DNA of 46,186 nt from Chromera velia (Eukaryota > Sar > Chromeraceae). Positions 43,940-46,186 of the stretch are shown here, piece after piece. Every line of letters begins with the position of its first letter. Position 1 is the first letter of the stretch. The stretch is from contig JAHBMJ010000530.1 in assembly GCA_018398765.1 (NCBI GenBank), positions 1-46,186 on the forward strand. The letters are read 5' to 3'. The notes beneath the pieces are model-generated. The model was given only the letters and a program-made list of their open reading frames with translations, was not told the origin of the DNA and ran no database searches. The position numbers were made by a program, and so were the translations under genes.

Positions 43940-44818
43940 TGCTTTACATACGGATCATATACAAAGTCGCTTTGCGCACTTGAAGTTTCTCAGTTTTAGC
44001 TTACTTCTTTTTGGTTGCTTAACCATGTCATTTGGAGCTGGAGCCTCGTTGTTTCTCAACCCTTTCCGTTTCGCAATCTCTGTGTTTCAGTCTGACCCCT
44101 TGTCTACTGATTGCAGTGATGAGGAGCCTCCAGCAGCAATAATGCAGGCAGAGAGAAACGTCCAACAGAAGCCCGCAGCCTGCCCGCAGGAAGACGGTCA
44201 CATACCTTCTATTAGAGCTTCCCCTCGCTTAGTCACACTTTCAAGCTTTCGGACTTTAGGGGGCAGAGGGAGAAGGAGAGGAAGAAGAGGACTAGAATCA
44301 GGAAGAAGAAAGAATTGAGGGAAAGAAGGGGCAAACAAGGGGCAAGACAAAGTGAACGCAGAAGAAGTGGCACTCTTAGAAATTGCTGACGCCAACGGAT
44401 AAGGGAGACCTTCCAATTTCTACTTACTTTCTATCTAGGTTTTAATTTAGCTTAAAACATTGTTTAAAGTGAAATGGTACGTGTTTTATTAATTTAAATA
44501 CTAGTTTTGAGTTCTATATATGAATGAATGAATGAATGAATGACTATAGCCGTCAGAGCCTAGCTCCCTATATATTGTTTAAACTTGTTTTAGCAATTCG
44601 GAATAAACGCTCTAAAAGACTTTTATACAACAATTTTTTTATATATAGCATAACATTAAGCCGAGCATTAAGCAAAAAATTATTTCCAAATAATTCGGTT
44701 CTAATTAACAAAATTGGAATCAATTATAACCAATTGGGGGGTACAATTTAATTGTTTTAGTCACATTTTAGATCCTAAACGTATATACGTATATACACTA
44801 GTATGTGATCTAAGTTAA

Positions 44819-45631
44819 GGCTGGGAAAAGGTTCATTCAAAAAAGGTTCAAATCTGAAAAAGTGAACCTGTTGAATCTGTTTTGAACCTGTTGAACCTGT
44901 TAAACCTGTTTTGAACCTGTTTTGGAGGCCAGACGCGCGGCCACTGGCACAAGGCCGGCCAGGCCTGCGCCACCCGTGGCCCATATATAGGTGAAATAAA
45001 GAGCCGGAGCCGCGCGCACAGCAACTGTCCCCAGCCGGTTCAATCTATTGTGTTGGACAGACGTATGTTAGCATATGTCAGCATCATATGTCAGCATGAA
45101 AACTCATGCTGACGGTTGCTGGGGGCCATGGGGGGGAGCAAGGGGGGGGGCAAAAGGCCGGGCCGGGAGCAGCAGGTCAAAGAGGCGGCGGTACACGGAG
45201 AAGGAGGGGGGGAGCAGGGGCCGCGGAGCAACTGGTGAACAGATGAAAGAAAGAAAGAAATGTTGTAACGGTCTTATGTTGACTAAATTGTCATGATTGA
45301 TACGATCATATAAATGTAATTATGACATTTTCCAATTTTTTCAGGCTTTTTTGATTACTAATTTTCGACTATAAACAGTGAATAACTTGAGACTAGCACC
45401 TAATGTGAGCGTAAATATTGATTTAAACTATCTAAAAACACTACTAAGGCATAGATTCTATAATAAAACGTTCTAAAAATCATATGTAAAAAATATATTA
45501 AAGCCTAATTTAAAGGCATAAAATAACATGAAAAAATGAGGTTTCTATTAGTTAAAAGTGAACCTGTTTTTAAACCTGATTCAGGTTCATTACTTCGAAG
45601 TGAACCTTGAACCTTGAACCTTTTCCTAGCA
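44819..45631. mobile_element. Foldback element with GAACCTG repeats and GGAAAAGGTTC ends
   Basis: The left end GGCTGGGAAAAGGTTCA is inverted at the right as TGAACCTTTTCCTAGC, one or two mismatches over 16 bases. Inside the left end GAACCTGTT-type words repeat about six times (44864-44925), and inside the right end GAACCT(G/T) words repeat in several copies (45551-45622). The outside 8-mers GTGATCTA and GTGGTCTT are only partly alike, so the duplication is uncertain. No transposase frame. A hAT-like miniature element is possible. Confidence 0.55.
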
Positions 45632-46186
45632 CTAGTGGTCTTTAGCTAATTTTTAGTTAGTTACTTTAGTTTATGAGCCTAGAGACTCTAGTAGAGAGAC
45701 ATGACTATAACTAAACAGATTTGACTATCGATCGTTTGCTAGATCATTTGCTAGATCGTTAAATGGCGTAATGTTCCAGAAGCATGCTGCTCCTGTTTTT
45801 TTGCTTGTCGATGCGCACTTCTTTTCTCTCTTTCCATTTGGTAAGGGGCACATGCCGAGCGAATTGATTTTTAAGCGCGTAAGTCCCCATCCGGATCCTT
45901 AAATACTGCGCGCGCCATCATTGTTTCGGCTCGCTTCACACATGATATTCATCTTTCCATGCGCTTCTCTCTCTTTGACTGATCCCGGCTCGCCTCTCCT
46001 GTCAGTGATTGCACATTGAGTGACGCACGCTGAGTCCCGATTGTTTATGCAAGTGATTGCCATCCCTGGAACTCTTTCACTTCTCGTTTGGGGCTTTCCG
46101 GGGTTCTCGCACGCAGGGACTCCGTCAGGCGTCTCCTCTCGCATGCATTTTTGACTCACAAAATTTCTCATTGTTTCGTCTTGATC
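45632..46186. other. No gene confirmed at the right edge
   Basis: AT-rich up to 45780, then more GC. A minus frame from ATG at 46171 runs to 45899 (90 residues), with a GTGAGT donor-like site 13 bases after its start codon. It may be the first exon of a gene, but nothing else supports it. Confidence 0.4.

Noticed and set aside
43926-44318. Plus frame of 130 codons with a hydrophobic start
   Set aside because: It has no ATG at its start and the basic Gly/Arg tail comes from a purine-rich repeat; evidence is too weak to call.

Overview
The window looks like nuclear DNA of a eukaryotic microbe with a secondary (complex) plastid. The best guess is a chromerid alga such as Chromera velia, but no single sequence here proves the species. 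The reasons are as follows. Genes are cut by GT-AG introns of about 50-650 bases that are full of (CT)n, (GT)n and (TGTC)n microsatellites. Coding exons are GC-rich and lie between AT-rich islands. Proteins carry very long low-complexity tails. One gene begins with a signal peptide followed by a transit-like region starting F-S-F, the layout used to reach a plastid bounded by extra membranes. All exon models were built by hand, by joining splice sites whose phases agree and whose products stay open.

Layout. 1-9309 (+): a very large Sen1/senataxin-type SF1 RNA:DNA helicase gene, open to the left edge. 10698-14027 (-): a seven-exon gene for a bacterial-type single-stranded DNA-binding protein (SSB) with a plastid-type leader. 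14495-17709 (+): a six-exon gene for a stand-alone peroxisomal 2-enoyl-CoA hydratase 2, divergent from the SSB gene across a 467-base shared promoter region. 17710-21660: AT-rich and repeat-rich DNA with only weak exon candidates. 21725-22723 (-) and 23743-26107 (+): two divergent unrecognised genes, the second encoding a protein with two C-terminal membrane helices. 26108-30700: no convincing gene, but a 1.18 kb element with terminal inverted repeats and an exact 8-base target duplication, an assembly gap, and an ATCC-type satellite.

30706-38693 is a nest of two retrotransposons. A Ty3/gypsy chromovirus remnant (+) carries an exact 5-base target duplication (GTAAG). Its left LTR is split by a 6.2 kb Ty1/copia element (-) with 459-base LTRs and its own 5-base duplication (TTGAA). 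The copia element keeps an open gag, but pol lies in the -1 frame and holds seven nonsense codons and a frameshift. 38700-46186 is AT-rich repeat territory: a tRNA-like Pol III unit next to a periodic body (candidate SINE), a dense array of GC hairpins built on one 9-base word, a GAACCTG-rich foldback element, and scattered short exon-like segments.

How the genes fit together: the helicase (transcription termination and R-loop resolution), the SSB (plastid DNA replication or repair) and the hydratase (beta-oxidation of fatty acids with cis double bonds at even positions) are unrelated housekeeping functions. The interest of the window lies mainly in the plastid-leader SSB, the candidate -1 frameshift signal of the copia element, and several non-autonomous repeat families that do not match an obvious textbook type.
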